DNA of 64,000 nucleotides, taken from positions 60,756 through 124,755 of the forward strand of contig JADNRY010000189.1 of assembly GCA_015501585.1 (NCBI GenBank). The letters run 5' to 3'. The translations under genes were made by a program, and so were the position numbers. The notes beneath the pieces are model-generated. The model was not told the DNA's origin. It made no database searches and saw nothing but the letters and a program-made list of their open reading frames with translations. The DNA comes from Rhodocollybia butyracea. Lineage: Eukaryota > Basidiomycota > Agaricomycetes > Agaricales > Omphalotaceae. Positions 22,601 to 34,650 of this stretch are shown one piece after another. Numbering within the stretch: position 1 is the first letter of the stretch; each line of letters begins with the position of its first letter.

Positions 22601-23333
22601 CACCCAGGTCATGACCTAGTTCATCCAGGTCATGACCTAGTTCATCCAGGTCATGACCTAGGTCAAGTAGGTCATGACCTAGTTCACCCAGGTCATGACC
22701 TAGGTCAGGTAGGTCATGACCTAGTTCACCCAGGTCATGACCTAAAAAGTAGGTCATGACCTAAAAAGTAGGTCATGACCTGAATCAGCTAGGTCAGGTA
22801 AGCCACATTCTTGCCTGACAACCCAGAACAGGGCACTGTGACTTAGATTGATCTTGTCATAATCTACAGATATATAAAAAATCCCAATAATCCCAATATG
22901 TTACTACACATTTCTTGTCATGATTCTATGATATTTCATTCTTGCTTATATTCTCTATCTCACCATCCTCCACTCTCACCCTACACCTCTTAAACTAACT
23001 ATATATCCCCCTCCTAGACCATAACCTCCTCCTCCTAGACTATACCCTCCCCCTCCTAGACCATCCCCTACCTCACCTAGACCATGCCCTGCCCCACCTA
23101 GGCCATATCCTATCTCACCCCAGGCCATGACCTACCAACCCCAGGCCATGACCTACCAACCCCAGGAAAAGACCAACCTGACCTAGGTCATGACCAATTT
23201 TTTAGGTCATGACCTAAATCCCAAGGTCATGACCTAGCTGCCCGGGTTTTGCCTAGGTTTTTGGGTCTTTTTAGTAAGGTCAATGTAACAAAAGTGCAGA
23301 CTAATAAGACCAAATATGTGGTTGCCTGAAGTG
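19617..23333. mobile_element. foldback element FB, copy 2 (hybrid ends)
   Basis: A 3.72 kb palindrome with the same architecture as copy 1 but without the large right-arm deletion. Left end type 1 (CAGTTCAGTCACCC), right end type 2 (inward CACTTCAGGCAACC). The 21-bp arrays have eight boxes in the left arm (20167-20345) and ten in the right (22563-22795), plus degenerate boxes. The bases before the left end, CCAAACC (19610-19616), match CCGAACC at the copia side of copy 1 with one mismatch, giving a 7-bp target duplication for the original insertion into copia. Right flank is the ankyrin pseudogene. Confidence 0.88.
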
Positions 23334-24517
23334 TCTGATCCATGTTCCTATGGACTTATGGTTTCAGTGGTTTGGAAAATTCCCTTTGTCTTTGTATTCT
23401 GCACAATATTGGCATGCACATCTACGAAAGATCCAATCCAAAGGCATCAGCCAGAAAACCAAAGAGCAGGTGGTTGATAAGCTTTTGGATGACAAAAAAC
23501 CTTATATCGGATCCTGGATATCATTTTATAGGCCCGAGATGCATTGGGGTAAAGCAAGCTTGGCACCGCAATTATATTATGCAGCTGCGACTGGGCTTAC
23601 ACCTGTAGTGTACCAACTTCTCCAAACTGGTTATGATATTCACGCGCAGGAGGAAGATACGGAAATGCACTCCAGGCAGCCGCAGCTGGGGGACACGAGG
23701 CTGTGGTCCATCTACTCCTGGAACATGGTGCGGACGTCAATGCATGCGGTGGAGAATGCGGGACTGCCCTTTGTGCAGCTGCATTTTGGGGCATTGTCAT
23801 GTAGTCGGCGTGCTACTGGACAGCGGAGCTGATATCAATGCTCAATGTGGGCATCATGCAAATGCACTATATGCCGCGGCTATCAAACGGCGTCAGAGTG
23901 TAGTCCGTTACTTGCTGGAGCATGGGGCGAATGTAGATGCCTGAGGCAGAGAATGTGAAACCCCACTTTGCGCAGCTGCAGTTAAGGGCTATCATGATAT
24001 AGTTCATGATCTCTTGGAGCATGGAGCTGATGCAAATATTCAGTGTGGGCATTATGCAAACGTACTGTATGCGGCAGCTGCCGAGGGGCATGAGAAGGTG
24101 GTTCGTGAACTGTTGGAGCATGGGGCAGATGCAAATGCTCGAGATGGAGAATATGAAACGGCACTCTGTGCAGCTGCGGTTTTGGGACATAGTGATGTGG
24201 TTCATGATCTGCTCGAGCATGGGGCTGATGTAAATACTCAAGGCAAAAGATCTGTAACTCCACTCTACCTAGCCGCAACTGAAGGATATGAGGATGTGGT
24301 TCTTGATTTACTAGCGCATGGGGCTAATGTTAATACTCAATGTGGAGAGTATGGAACTGCACTGGATGCAGCAACACTTTGGGGACATGGGAGTGTGATT
24401 TTAGCTCTTCTGGAACGGAGGGTTGACACCAATACTCAATTTGGGGAGGTGGAGATAAGTTTTCGCCGGAAGCAGCAGAGAGACTTAAAAACGAGATCAG
24501 TGGGCTCGGTGGGATGA
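23334..24517 (+). pseudogene. ankyrin-repeat protein, C-terminal part (NACHT-ankyrin type likely)
   Basis: The first part (23350-23640) resembles the linker that follows a NACHT domain (AQYWHAHLRKIQSK, LDDKKPYIGSW), then ankyrin repeats begin. At least seven ankyrin units are visible, with the usual TPLxxAAxxGHxxVVxxLLxxGAD pattern, e.g. LYAAAAEGHEKVVRELLEHG near 24080. The frame changes near 23648 and near 23803, and TGA interrupts at 23942-23944; from 24014 it is open to TGA at 24515. The 5' part, including any NACHT domain, is absent because FB copy 2 abuts it at 23333. Such proteins are cytosolic NOD-like receptors or scaffolds in fungi; this copy cannot be functional as read. Confidence 0.75.
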
Positions 24518-25235
24518 GGGAGGAACTTGACACTGTTGAGGTTGGTTCTTTAACTGCGGAGTATGTGACGAGATAATTGGCTTCAAAACCCCCCTACACA
24601 TCTTGTAGACATCTTATTTACCAATGAGCTGCTACCGTCAGCTATATCAAGTATGCTATTCAATCTCTTTATTTAATCTCTTTATTTCTAACCCAAACCT
24701 GGAAAAAATCATACCTATGACTCGTCGCTGCCGCCGGTGCCAGGTGAGGAGCGAAAGAGACCTGGAATAATTACCAGCCAGAGCCGGAATAATGTTTAGT
24801 GAATACGGGACCAACTGCAGGAAGACTCTAGTAGACGCCCTCCAACCCTTATAAGGCAGTGCCTATTCTATTAAATTTTCACGCTCCTTTCAAATTCAAA
24901 CTAATGTGTTGTCCTCTCACAGATGTTTGACATCCGGCCACTATACTCGCTGAACCACGTCGTTCACACTTCTTGGCCTATGATCCTACTCTCGCCCTAA
25001 ATCACCCCCGGTGTCAATAACAAAGTTCACATAGAGCTAAGATACGAAAGGACAGTGTATTCATGCTCACTTGATGCGGTCTGCTGGGTGACGGATGTTT
25101 CCTCGTGTGCAACGTGACCCTCGAGAAGATTCTTGAATCTGGTTCTTGACTTGGTGCTCCACAGACTCTCGCAGATATTAGTGCACTCCCTACTTCAAAA
25201 CTGGAGATTACAGATCCTTCTCTTCTCTCTTCCAA
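24518..25235. other. non-coding, nothing recognised
   Basis: Short frames only. The right part probably belongs to the body of the degraded LINE that follows, but I find no clear motif. Confidence 0.4.
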
Positions 25236-26637
25236 ATGCACTACACTGAAAAGGCAAAAAAGGCCCGAAAAACTGCCCATGCTGTACTTCACATTGAGTC
25301 CATGGTTGGCGCTCTCCCTGTGCATGAAGCAACCACCCTCTACATGGGATGTGTTGACCCACACTTAACATATGGATGTGAGGTTACAATTGACACCTGC
25401 AATTCCTCATCTGATGTTATAAATGATGTACGGAAGTCTTTCTACAGACAACTACTAGGGCTATCCAAAACTATTAGAGGTTAATTGATAAGGCAGACAG
25501 TGTACTCAACACTGTTAGTTGGCTCTGGTCACACAGACACAGAGGAGACGAAGGTCCAGACACAGACACAGACAGAGAAAACACAACTTGATATTCCACA
25601 AGTACATACAGGCTTAAATACAAGTCCAGCGAGTTAATAATAAGTGCAACGCGTGAAGCGTTCACAGATGGAGTGAGAGTAATAAGACGAGAGTGGAATG
25701 GAGCACAAGGTAAGTAAGTAAGAATAGACAAGAGCACAATAATAAGGCAATGGCGAGTGGGCAGGATAAAGATAGTACAACTAGTTCACATACCAGTAGT
25801 TACAGCAAGAGAGAATGTTCCATAGATAGTAACAAAGTGAGAAGACTGTTCCATAGTAAGTATAATGAATATGATAGATGACAAAGTCCAACAAAAACCT
25901 CCATCATTGCAGCAATATTCTCTGAAACAGGTATAATGCGTCTAAAACACTGCAGGTTCCTCTTACAAGTTTGCTTTCTTGACTACCTGCTGACTCGTCC
26001 ATTGGACTGCCTGGCAAGAACTGCCCTCAATGACAGCATTAACTTGCATCTATGCAATAAACCTTCATGGTTCAGTGACCTCATAGAGGTAAAATCAAAC
26101 TTATGCCCTCACTTAACCTTTCCCAATGCCAACCACCTCCTCACTGCCACATCGGCTGAATCGTTAGGTGATTACTCTAAATCCATCTTCAGCGCCGCAT
26201 CTCAATGAGTTCAAAATGAATTATTCAGAGTGGAAAAATGTTCTTACCTACTATGCCTTCACAAGGAGCCACAGGAGAATGGCCTTGTCAAATATCACAC
26301 AATGTGCCGGCGTCAATACCTTGCCAATGTCTATAATGCCCAACACCGTAAAGCTCTCACAAGAATTTTAGCAGGAGATCACTCACTAGCTGTAGTACGA
26401 CTTACATGGGCAGACAATCACCATGTTCCTGTCCCTCACAACGAACGCTTATGCCGATTCTGCAAATGTAAAGTTGAAACACCAGAGCATGCTATGCTCA
26501 AATGTTTACATCCACCCATTATCAATATGCGCGCCTCCTTCCTGGCCAAGTTTTACACAATCCAACCAAATGCCATTCCCTATGCAATACCATGGAACTT
26601 CGCCATTATTTGGCATACATTGCCTCCTGTCACTTGA
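25236..26637 (+). pseudogene. LINE (non-LTR) retrotransposon ORF, C-terminal part
   Basis: Two blocks match the C-terminus of fungal LINE reverse-transcriptase proteins. 25236-25471 has ALPVHEATTLYMGCVDPHLT and YGCEV, the region after the RT domain. After a solo LTR (25472-25893), the same chain resumes with an FSETG motif and RTALNDSINL. A frame change follows near 26200. The last part (26230-26637) contains HRKALTRILAGDHSLAVVRL and the terminal zinc motif CRFCKCKVETPEHAMLKC (C-x2-C-x8-H-x4-C). The catalytic RT core and endonuclease are missing, so this is a 5'-truncated, dead copy. Confidence 0.8.
25472..25893 (-). mobile_element. solo LTR (TGTTGG family), copy 1, inside the LINE
   Basis: 422 bp. 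On the minus strand it begins TGTTGGACTTTG and ends CAACCTCTAATA. Flanked by a perfect 5-bp duplication AAAAC (25467-25471, 25894-25898); removing it restores the LIN E reading frame. A second copy is at 29466-29904 and a fragment at 47662-47903. The TG...TA end is slightly non-canonical. Confidence 0.85.
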
Positions 26638-26934
26638 CCTTCCCAATTCTTGCTAAATGGGCATTTGAATTAACCAAGTTCTTCAATGCAACTCCTATGC
26701 TCATCCCTAGCCAATACCGCCGATAAGTTATTCACACCATACCATAAGCCCAAAGTAGTTGTCACATATATAAATAGCCTTCAATGTATGCCATATATAT
26801 ATATTATCTAGCCATTGATGAGGCGGGTGGATCTACAGCACCTTAGTTGCAAGCTCGTCCACTCCTGTCCCAATGGTTCCGGTGTTCAGCACTTGGACCA
26901 TGCCATGTAATAAATTCTTCCTTCCTTCCTTCCC
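26638..26934 (+). repeat. LINE 3' untranslated region with TTCC tail
   Basis: Non-coding tail of the LINE ending in CTTCCTTCCTTCC (about 26917-26934). The final block (AGCACTTGGACCATGCC then TAATAAATTCTTCC) recurs in reverse complement at 35131-35183 beside the NOD-like receptor, so it marks the 3' end of this LINE family. Other similarity is not seen. Confidence 0.65.
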
Positions 26935-27573
26935 CGGCTAGTATATGGATACAGTCAAGAGAATACTCCAGAGCGGGATTGGTTTTGCATTCAATCCCTC
27001 TTCCACTCGCAATAGAACCGAGAGGCTTTTCAAGCCAGGATTGCTGGGGGAGTGTTGAGATGACTGTAGTGAAAAAGATTGAAGAGTCGGCCTCAAAAAG
27101 GTAGATCTTGTCCAAGGTGAGCTGTATTTATGTTCCACTGAATTCTACATGTCAACACTTTAGACAATCATCCAGCACCCACAGACATACCTGTTCTGCT
27201 CCTCACCCTCCCCTCCCCTTCAGCGCTCCATCCCTCACAGTGGTGTATTACAAACAGGTTGCGGACGCCCAGAGCGATAAGCGCAGTCGCTTAAAATCCT
27301 GCGAAGATAGAAATATGATTATGGATGATCATGCAATGCTTTCCTGCAACGTCAGTACCAACAACGTTTCCAAAGATTGTTTCAAGTAGTTATGTTCCGG
27401 TAGTTATGTTCCACTGACAGTGAGTTGGGATGAGTAGAACATAGCCTAGTTGTCAAGAAGAGAGTTGAGATGGGGCCATACACATTGGAGCTAGAGTATT
27501 TCTCCACGGATCTACAGCCTTTATCCTCACCATCCGACCAATCCTACTCATTACAGGTAATCTGATTCTACAT
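26935..27573. other. non-coding; possible end of an LTR element
   Basis: No gene supported. GCTGGGGGAG followed by TGTTGAGATGAC at 27052 looks like a polypurine tract plus LTR start, and a TCAACA near 27157 could close a short (about 105 bp) LTR. There is no second LTR in the window to confirm it. Confidence 0.3.
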
Positions 27574-28427
27574 TGATACGCCCAAAACCCTTTTGGCCCT
27601 AGAGTACTGTTTTTTTTGGCATTTCTGCAGTGTACATAGTATCTGGAAGTCATTGGGAGTGCTACCCATGATCTCTAGTTACTGAAACCCATCCTCATGA
27701 CCTCTAGTCTCATATGTATCTGTCTTGTCTCTACAATTCATACATCCAGAAGGATTGATCAGTATGCAGTGCTCCATCTGATAAAGCATGCAAGAGACTA
27801 TGGTCTGGACCTTGTGTATCAATGTGTTTCGCTTGAATCCAATGTAATACAAGCTCCTCCAACCTCTATTTGCTCAGAATTGTGATATATGCACTTCTCA
27901 CTATATGTTAATTCATCCCCTGCTTGACAACTCTGAAAGAAAAGGAATTTGTTATGTATATCTGGTTCCCCGAGGTCTATTCAATCGAAGTACACTAGAA
28001 GCACTCCCAGTAATATTTGTATCATTTGTGCAGCACCACTTCACGAGTTATGAAGGCTGTATCCATTACTACTTATAATATTGGGATTAGAAGGGAACCT
28101 CCTTAGAAAGGTGTCACGCATGCGAAATATGATTGCGGCGGCATTTGGAGAACTCAATAGATATACTAGAGAGTCCAAATCCGAAGCCCCGAGTCGTGCC
28201 GATGTCCGGAAGTGGTTGAAATACGGAGATCTTGCTATAACTTCGAGATTAGGTCACTATTTGTTTAAGCCGAACATGAGCTAAAACCGCCGTTCCCCTG
28301 CATCCTCTGTGGTACTTTCAAGATAGGACAGTGTCCCTAGACCCTCTAGCATCGGTATAACCGAGTACAAGCATTTATAGAAGCTTGTTGTCCCTTCCCA
28401 AGTACAGGGAAGAGTGATAATCTCCAA
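27574..28427 (+). mobile_element. solo LTR, 1.38 kb family, copy 3 (truncated)
   Basis: Starts TGATACGCCC like the minus strand of the copies at 2800 and 55724 and matches them until TCTCCAA at 28427, where similarity stops abruptly. The promoter-bearing third of the LTR is missing. It carries the best-preserved version of the short ORF at 28081-28284. Confidence 0.8.
28081..28284 (+). CDS. short ORF within 1.38 kb LTR (67 aa)
   Basis: A 67-codon basic peptide frame with RNMIAAAFGELNRYTRES and RADVRKWLKYGDLA. The same frame is open at 56403-56606 on the minus strand, with mostly amino-acid substitutions (e.g. Arg to His, Ala to Val) and no frame loss; the copy at 3470-3670 is degenerate. The frame opens with a TTG codon just upstream of the next Met, so the start is uncertain. 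LTRs rarely encode protein; this could be the end of an internal gene read into the LTR, or chance. Family unknown. Confidence 0.35.
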   Translation: MGLEGNLLRKVSRMRNMIAAAFGELNRYTRESKSEAPSRADVRKWLKYGDLAITSRLGHYLFKPNMS

Positions 28428-29465
28428 CAAGGGGTGTGCAGATTTTAAATTTTATATATCATGATGACTTTGGACCTTAAGAGCTTGCATTCCCCCCCCC
28501 CTCCCTCCCCTACCTACCTAAAATGGGAAGTAATTTCCCACAGTCACATGGATATACCATTGAAAACCGGCCCGTTTCAGACAATATGACAAGGCTGTGA
28601 CACTGTATATGGTACTAAAGCAAGTATAAGGCTTGTATAAGCCTCTTGTTTTAATGTAAGAGGTAGAAACCAAACTTCTTGGCTACATAAATATTGACAG
28701 CTCTGTCCGCAGAGCTTAATTGATACAGTCACAATGCTAGCCTTATAACTCAGTTATGGAGTTTGTGTTAGCTAGCTTAATCCAATCTTATTGTTATCCC
28801 AGAGGAATCTCTGACAACTCAACCTTGCTCCTAAATTTGATAGTCTGTTTTAGTGCGGTATTGTTCATTACCAGTTACAGTTGTTTCGTAATGCATTTCA
28901 AAGACCAGTACAAACTAGATCAATTACTGGCTAGTGTTAACACCTTCTGGGCACCTCAATATAAGTTACATGCTTGGCTTCCAGCTAAGCTGGTAAGTGT
29001 ACAGTAATGGTGCATTGCCTATTTTGCTAGTCCTTAGTTTATGGTTTACAGTTATTACTTTGGGCTCAGTATAACTCTCTTATTGTATTGTCTTATTGTA
29101 TTGTATACTGTGTCAAAGTACATGATTACACACCTGCATGCAAAAATTGTGTATTATTGGGGTCAAGTAGCATGCCAAACATCTTGCCAGTGAGTTCAGT
29201 AGTGTAACAGGAGGGATTACTTGTGTCACGTGTGTGTATGGATAAGATGACAGAGGGAAAGATAGTCAATCAATAACAAATACACTAAAGCATGGGGTAT
29301 GCCGGTGGTGCTACTCGAGCCCAAAACAACCGTGGTTGGACCGGCGGTCCAAGTCAAGATAAAAGGTTTGAGGACAAAATCCAAAAGGCCTTCAGGACCA
29401 ACAGGGATTTGTCCTTTGGGGAAGAACCGCAGTTCCAAGAGAGTAGATCATTCCACGGTAGCATT
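28428..29465. repeat. remnants of LTR-like and R1 repeats
   Basis: Contains a poly-C run near 28490, an LTR-end-like block at 28690-28935 that recurs at 32060-32300 and more weakly at 34490-34650 (AGTTTGTGTTAGCTAGCTT, CAACTCAACC), then an inverted R1 piece at 28960-29163 ending GTGTATTATTG. No gene is supported. Confidence 0.55.
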
Positions 29466-29904
29466 TATTAGAGGTTGATTGATAAGGCAGACAGTGTACA
29501 CAACACTGTTAGTTGGCTCTGGTCACACAGACACAGAGAAGACAAAGGTCCAGACACAGACACAGACAGAGAAAACACAACTTCATATTTCATAAGTACA
29601 TACTTGAAGCTTAAATATGAGTCCAGCGAGTTAATAATAAGTAAAACACATGAAGTAAAACACGTGAAGCATTCACAGACGGAGTGAGAGTAATAAGACT
29701 AGAGTGGAATAGAGCACAAGGTAAGTAAGTAAGAATAGACAAGAGCACAATAATAAAGCAATGGCAAGTGGGCAGGATAAAGATATTACAACTAGTTCAC
29801 ATACCAGTAGTTACAGCAAGAAAGAATGTTCCATAGATAGTAACAAAGTGAGAAGACTGTTCCATAGTAAGTATAATGAAAATGATAGATGACAAAGTCC
29901 AACA
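29466..29904 (-). mobile_element. solo LTR (TGTTGG family), copy 2
   Basis: 439 bp, same ends as the copy at 25472 (TATTAGAGG ... GTCCAACA on the plus strand). Flanks GCATT (29461-29465) and GCGTT (29905-29909) are a 5-bp target duplication with one mismatch. Confidence 0.8.
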
Positions 29905-30044
29905 GCGTTACATGAACAATTCCAAGTGTGGGGGTAACTAATGTAGGCAGGTTGGTGGTGTTAGTTGAGACTATCAACATGGCTTATGAGGAATGTATGT
30001 TTGCAGATAAAACAGGTAAAAGCAGGTTAAAAGTGCATGTTCTG

Positions 30045-32317
30045 GTTGAACAGTAATACACAATTTTCGCACCTAGGCATGTAACTACACTTTTTGACAC
30101 ACTGTGTAGTATATACAATGCAATAAGAGGACTATATGGAGCTCAAGTGTGATAGTTGTAGCCAAAGCATAGTATCTTAACAATAATACTTAGCTAGCTG
30201 TTACAGTATGCCTACAAGGGTAGCTGGAAGCCAAGCTAGCGGGGATACTTGAGGTGCCCAGAGATGTTAACGCTAGGCTAGTCAACCTAGTTTCTACTCA
30301 GGAGCTTATTACTCTACAAAAAGGGATGTTTCAAAGTGGGATAAAAGCTAGCTGACACACCACCCAGGGATATATTCAAAAGAGGGAAGGCAAACCTTGT
30401 ACTTTAGAAACGGCTAGCTCACAAATACCACTGATCTTATGATCTATGAGGGAATTGAGATATTCTAAAGCAATGGTCCAGAACAAAGCGGAGATACTGT
30501 CTGACAGAGTCAACTAGTAAATTTGACTAAGGCTCGGTACCGTGTTGCTGAAGATAACCCAAATATTATAAATTGCATGCCTAGACTAGCAAGGACCATA
30601 GGGGAGACCTGTTGGTACACAGAAGTGCACCACCTCCCAAGAGATTGTAGAACATCGGCCGAAGGTACTCTAGAAAGCAATGCACTTATAGATACTAAGC
30701 TAGCCAACTCAACTTATATGATAGTAGTGTTGTTAGAAAGCTAGCGCACTGGGCTAACAGTTCCAAACACTTCCCTTTAACGGAGGAGTACTATGAACTA
30801 GCCAACACCACTTTAACATCCTGAGTAAGACGGAGGAAAGCAAGTATGCAAGGTATGAGCACCACTGCCTGAAAGATGAATCTGCAGACCACGGGCAGAT
30901 TACTGTCTAGGACCAAAGGATTTTAACCATTTTAATATATACAAGTTACTACCTGATTTGGACATACATAGTAGTTTGGACAGTTTTACCATATCCTATA
31001 TACCCTTTCATCAGGAAAAGTGTTTTTTTCCTAGGGGACCAAGGGTGGCCTAAGGACAACTAGGTGACCTATGAATCCTATGTCATCCTAGGATTTGGCA
31101 CTTGTCTTAAGGGACTCACAGTTTCCCAGGATATCCCAGGATTTCCTTGGATATCCTGGGATACCTCAGGACAATTCCAGGACAACTTGGGTAAAACCAG
31201 GGAAAATTAAGGAAAACACAGTTTTGCCCTGGTCTTCATAGGACTTCCTAGGGAATCCTGGGAAACTGTGAGTTCCTTAAGACAAGTGCCAAATCCTAGG
31301 ATGTCATGGGTTTCATAGGTCACCTAGTTGTCCTTAGGCCACCCTTGGTCCCCTAGGAAAAAAACACTTTTCCTGATGTTATGGTGACAAGTTTCCTTTC
31401 CTAACCCTCTCTCTGTCTCTCTCTCTCAGTTTCTCTCTCAAAGTCTGTATGTTTTGTATCTTTTTGTATTAAACTCTCCCTCCTCTCTATAAAAGCTTAG
31501 GGTATTTACCTAGAAATACAAGTTACCCGCCACCTCCAAAGTATGAGATTGGTAGTTGTTTCTTCAATTAGAAGTTATTTGCCCTGCATTATAAGTTAGA
31601 GAGTGCTGGCGCCGCCAACTTGTGACATCTAGCCACTTTAATAGAGGATCAATACTTTGCCACTGAACCTTGTGCCCACTTGAGTTTCTGGTTAGGACTT
31701 TAAGTGTGTAATTATGACCAAGTTAAATCTAGTTGCTTCCTTAGAGGGGACGGTTTCTAGTAAGGGATTATTTGTCTCCAGAGTGAGGGTTCCTTAGCTA
31801 GCTGAAAAGTTAGTGAGCCACTAAGAGTGTGGTATGAGTTCCTGGTAATTTGGTATTACCTTCAGTCTAGTAGCTTAACCCAGAGTTTGGTTAGGGACTT
31901 TACGGCAATTCTCTAGCTGGTGCCAGAGTTTGCCCAGGAGTGTTTCAAAGCATTGTAGTTTGATGACTAGCCAGAGACAGAGTTTGCCTGGGAGTATTCT
32001 TACTTTGTTTATTTGCATCCCCGCTTCACACACACACATGTTCACACCTCAACTTAGTTGAGCTAGCTCTGTCAACAGAGCTTAATTGATATAGTCACCA
32101 TGCTAGCCTTATACTCAGTACTGGAGTTTGTGTTAGCTAGCTTGATCCGATCTTATTGTTATCCTGGAGGAATCTCTGACAACTCAACCTCGCTCCTAAA
32201 TTTGATAGTCTGTTTTAGTGTGGTATTGTTCATTAGCTGTTACAGCTGTTTTGTAACACATTTCAAAGACCAGTACAAACCAGATCAATTAACGGTTTCA
32301 AGGCAAGTTCTGTTTGG
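30045..32317 (+). repeat. repeat R1 composite, copy A
   Basis: Opens at CAGTAATACACA and is parallel to 32318-34650: an R1 block, a foldback MITE (31009-31378), then a stretch with GTTGCTTCCTTAGAGGGGA and CCAGAGTTTGCCCAGGAGTG, and an LTR-like end (CCAGATCAATTAAC). The two composites lie head to tail. I could not define exact ends, target duplications or an internal coding region, so it may be a long LTR or a composite of older elements. Confidence 0.5.
31009..31378. mobile_element. foldback MITE, copy 1 (370 bp)
   Basis: Near-complete palindrome with ends CATCAGGAAAAGTG and CACTTTTCCTGATG; inner arms share CCTAGGATTTGGCAC and its complement. No coding capacity. The same termini and layout occur at 33032-33404. 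Confidence 0.85.
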
Positions 32318-34650
32318 ACAGTAATACGCAGATTTTGCGCTTAGGCTTGTAGCCATATATTTTGACAATGTATATGTGCTATACATACAATAAGAGGGTT
32401 ATACGGAGCCCAATTGTGATAACTGTAGCTAACACTTAGTATCTCAGCGATAATACTCAGTTAGTCATGATGATACGCCCACAAGCGTAGTCTGATACTA
32501 AACTAGCGAGGATACTCGAGGTGCCCAGAGACATCAACACTAGATTATCAGTCTAGTTCTACCCACCCCAATGCATACACAAATCCGCATACTTGGATGT
32601 CTCAAAGTGGGATGAGTACTGGTGGCGGTGTTACCCAGGGAAGGCATCAGAAGGGGAATGCAATCCTTGTACTGCGCTAGCGGAAAGATGGACACTGGAG
32701 GATAAGATCTACAATTGCCTTACAGACTGGAAGGAAGATCTTAACATGTTACAATAACTAGTCGAGTTGCAATGCGGCACAGCTGTTAGATGATTAAGCT
32801 AGGCGAATTTGATATTTGATTATCGGCCGACTATTGACTAGGAAAGTCCTACTGCAATAAACCCGATGATCTTATGGTGGATAGGCTATTGCCAAGCCAC
32901 AGCTCTGAGCATTGTGTTAGCACACATAACTCTGGGGTTCTTGGTATCTACTCAAAGCTAGCAAAGTGAACTATCGCTAGGAGATGTTATTATCTTAAAG
33001 GGATTGAGCTGGACTTGCTCAAAACCTACCACATCAGGAAAGGCCATTTTTGCCTAGGTGACCCCAGAGTGGCCTAAAGCAAACTAGGTGACCTATGAAT
33101 CCTATGGCATCCTAGGAATTTGGGCTCGTCCCTTGCCAGTCAAGGCTCTTGAGGATTCCCTAAGGTATCCTAGGCAAACCCAGGGCAAGCCTAGGTTTGC
33201 CCAGGTTTGCCCAGGTGTTCCCCAGGTGTTCCCCAGGAGCACCTGGGCAAACCTGGGCAGACCTAGGCTTGCCTAGGGAATCCTCAAGAGCCTTGACTGG
33301 TAAGGGACAAGCCCAAATTCCTAGGATGCCATAGGATTCATAGGTCACCTAGTTTGCTTTAGGCCACTCTGGGGTCACCTAGGCAAAAATGGCTTTTCCT
33401 GATGTAGACAACCTCAAGGATAAACATGCAGACACGTACCTGTGTGGAGCCATGAAACATCCAATGGAAGGAACAGTTATTTGTGGTACGAGATTCCGCA
33501 AGGACCAGAATATGTTAACCCATTTGATTCCTTTTACTTTGATACCCAAATCGGGACCATACCTAAATTGGGACGGTTTTCTAGATAAATATACAATATG
33601 TCCGGGCTAGAGTTTCCTTTCTTAGCTAAATTCCTCTCTTTCTCAAATTTCCATCTCACTCTGTTTCTCTCCGACTCTGTTTCATCTCTTTTCATATTAA
33701 ACTAGTAAAGACCCAGTATATAAGCATGATGTATTTATCTCATAAATCAAGTTATCTTGCCACCTCTCATAACTACCCGTTGTGATGAAGTCAAAGGTCT
33801 CTTCACCACCGGAGTCTGCTAGTCCTCTTAATTCCCCCTGGTTTAAAGATACTGAGTCAATCAAACACTGTAACTTGGCATTTGTTTAGGGCACGCATGG
33901 AGTCTAGCTTTCTCTTCGAAGTTAATATTATATTCTATCTTATAAAGTTTGGATTGGTGTAATAGAAGCTTTGTAACAGCTTTTGCACCTGCTTGAGATT
34001 GAGTTAGATCTTTTGCATGAATCTAGTTGCTTCCTTAGAGGGGATGGCTTCTAGTAGGGAATTATTTGGCTCCAGAGTGAGGGTTCCTTAGCTAGCTCTT
34101 AATGAGTATTAGCGAGCCACTAAGATTGTGGTACAAGTTCCTAGTGATTAAGTTCACTCACAGTTTTGTAGCTTGACCCAGAGTTTGGTCAGGGACATTA
34201 CGGCATTACACTAGCTGGAGCCAGAGTTTGCCCAGGAGTGTGTCACAACCTTGTTTCTATTGCGCTAGCTGGAGCCAGAGTTTGCCCAGGAGTGTCCTAG
34301 TTGCATTGTATTGGTTTTGGTTTTGGTTATTGTTGGACACACACACACACAGTTATTTGGTTATTTGGGTTTTTGGTCAGACATACGTGCACAACTTAGA
34401 TGATAGTCTATGATAGTTCAGTTCATAGAACTTACTAGACCTTGTCGCACTACGCTAGTTCAGTTGTTTCACTACACTGGCTGGTGTATCATCTTCCATT
34501 CAATATCTTAACTTTCTTTGGGTAATCTTTGACAACCCAGCCTCGCTCCCATTAAACAAATTGATAGTCTGGTTAGGCGCAGTCTTGTATTTGTTAGGTT
34601 GTTTTCTAGCGCCTTTCACATACCAGTACAAACGAAGCCAATTAACAGGT
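32318..34650 (+). repeat. repeat R1 composite, copy B
   Basis: Opens CAGTAATACGCAG. Its first 1.3 kb is the copy that matches 10551-13122 in reverse complement, minus the TR-GAG element there and plus the MITE here. The later part repeats CCAGAGTTTGCCCAGGAGTG twice (34209 and 34272) and ends with an LTR-like block. An (AC)n run is at 34340. No gene supported. Confidence 0.5.
33032..33404. mobile_element. foldback MITE, copy 2 (373 bp)
   Basis: Palindrome with ends CATCAGGAAA and TTTTCCTGATG and arms meeting in a GCCCAGGTTTGCCCAGGTG-rich centre. The matching repeat at 10770/10771 lacks it, which is direct evidence of insertion (or clean excision). The exact duplication at the target is unclear. 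Confidence 0.87.
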
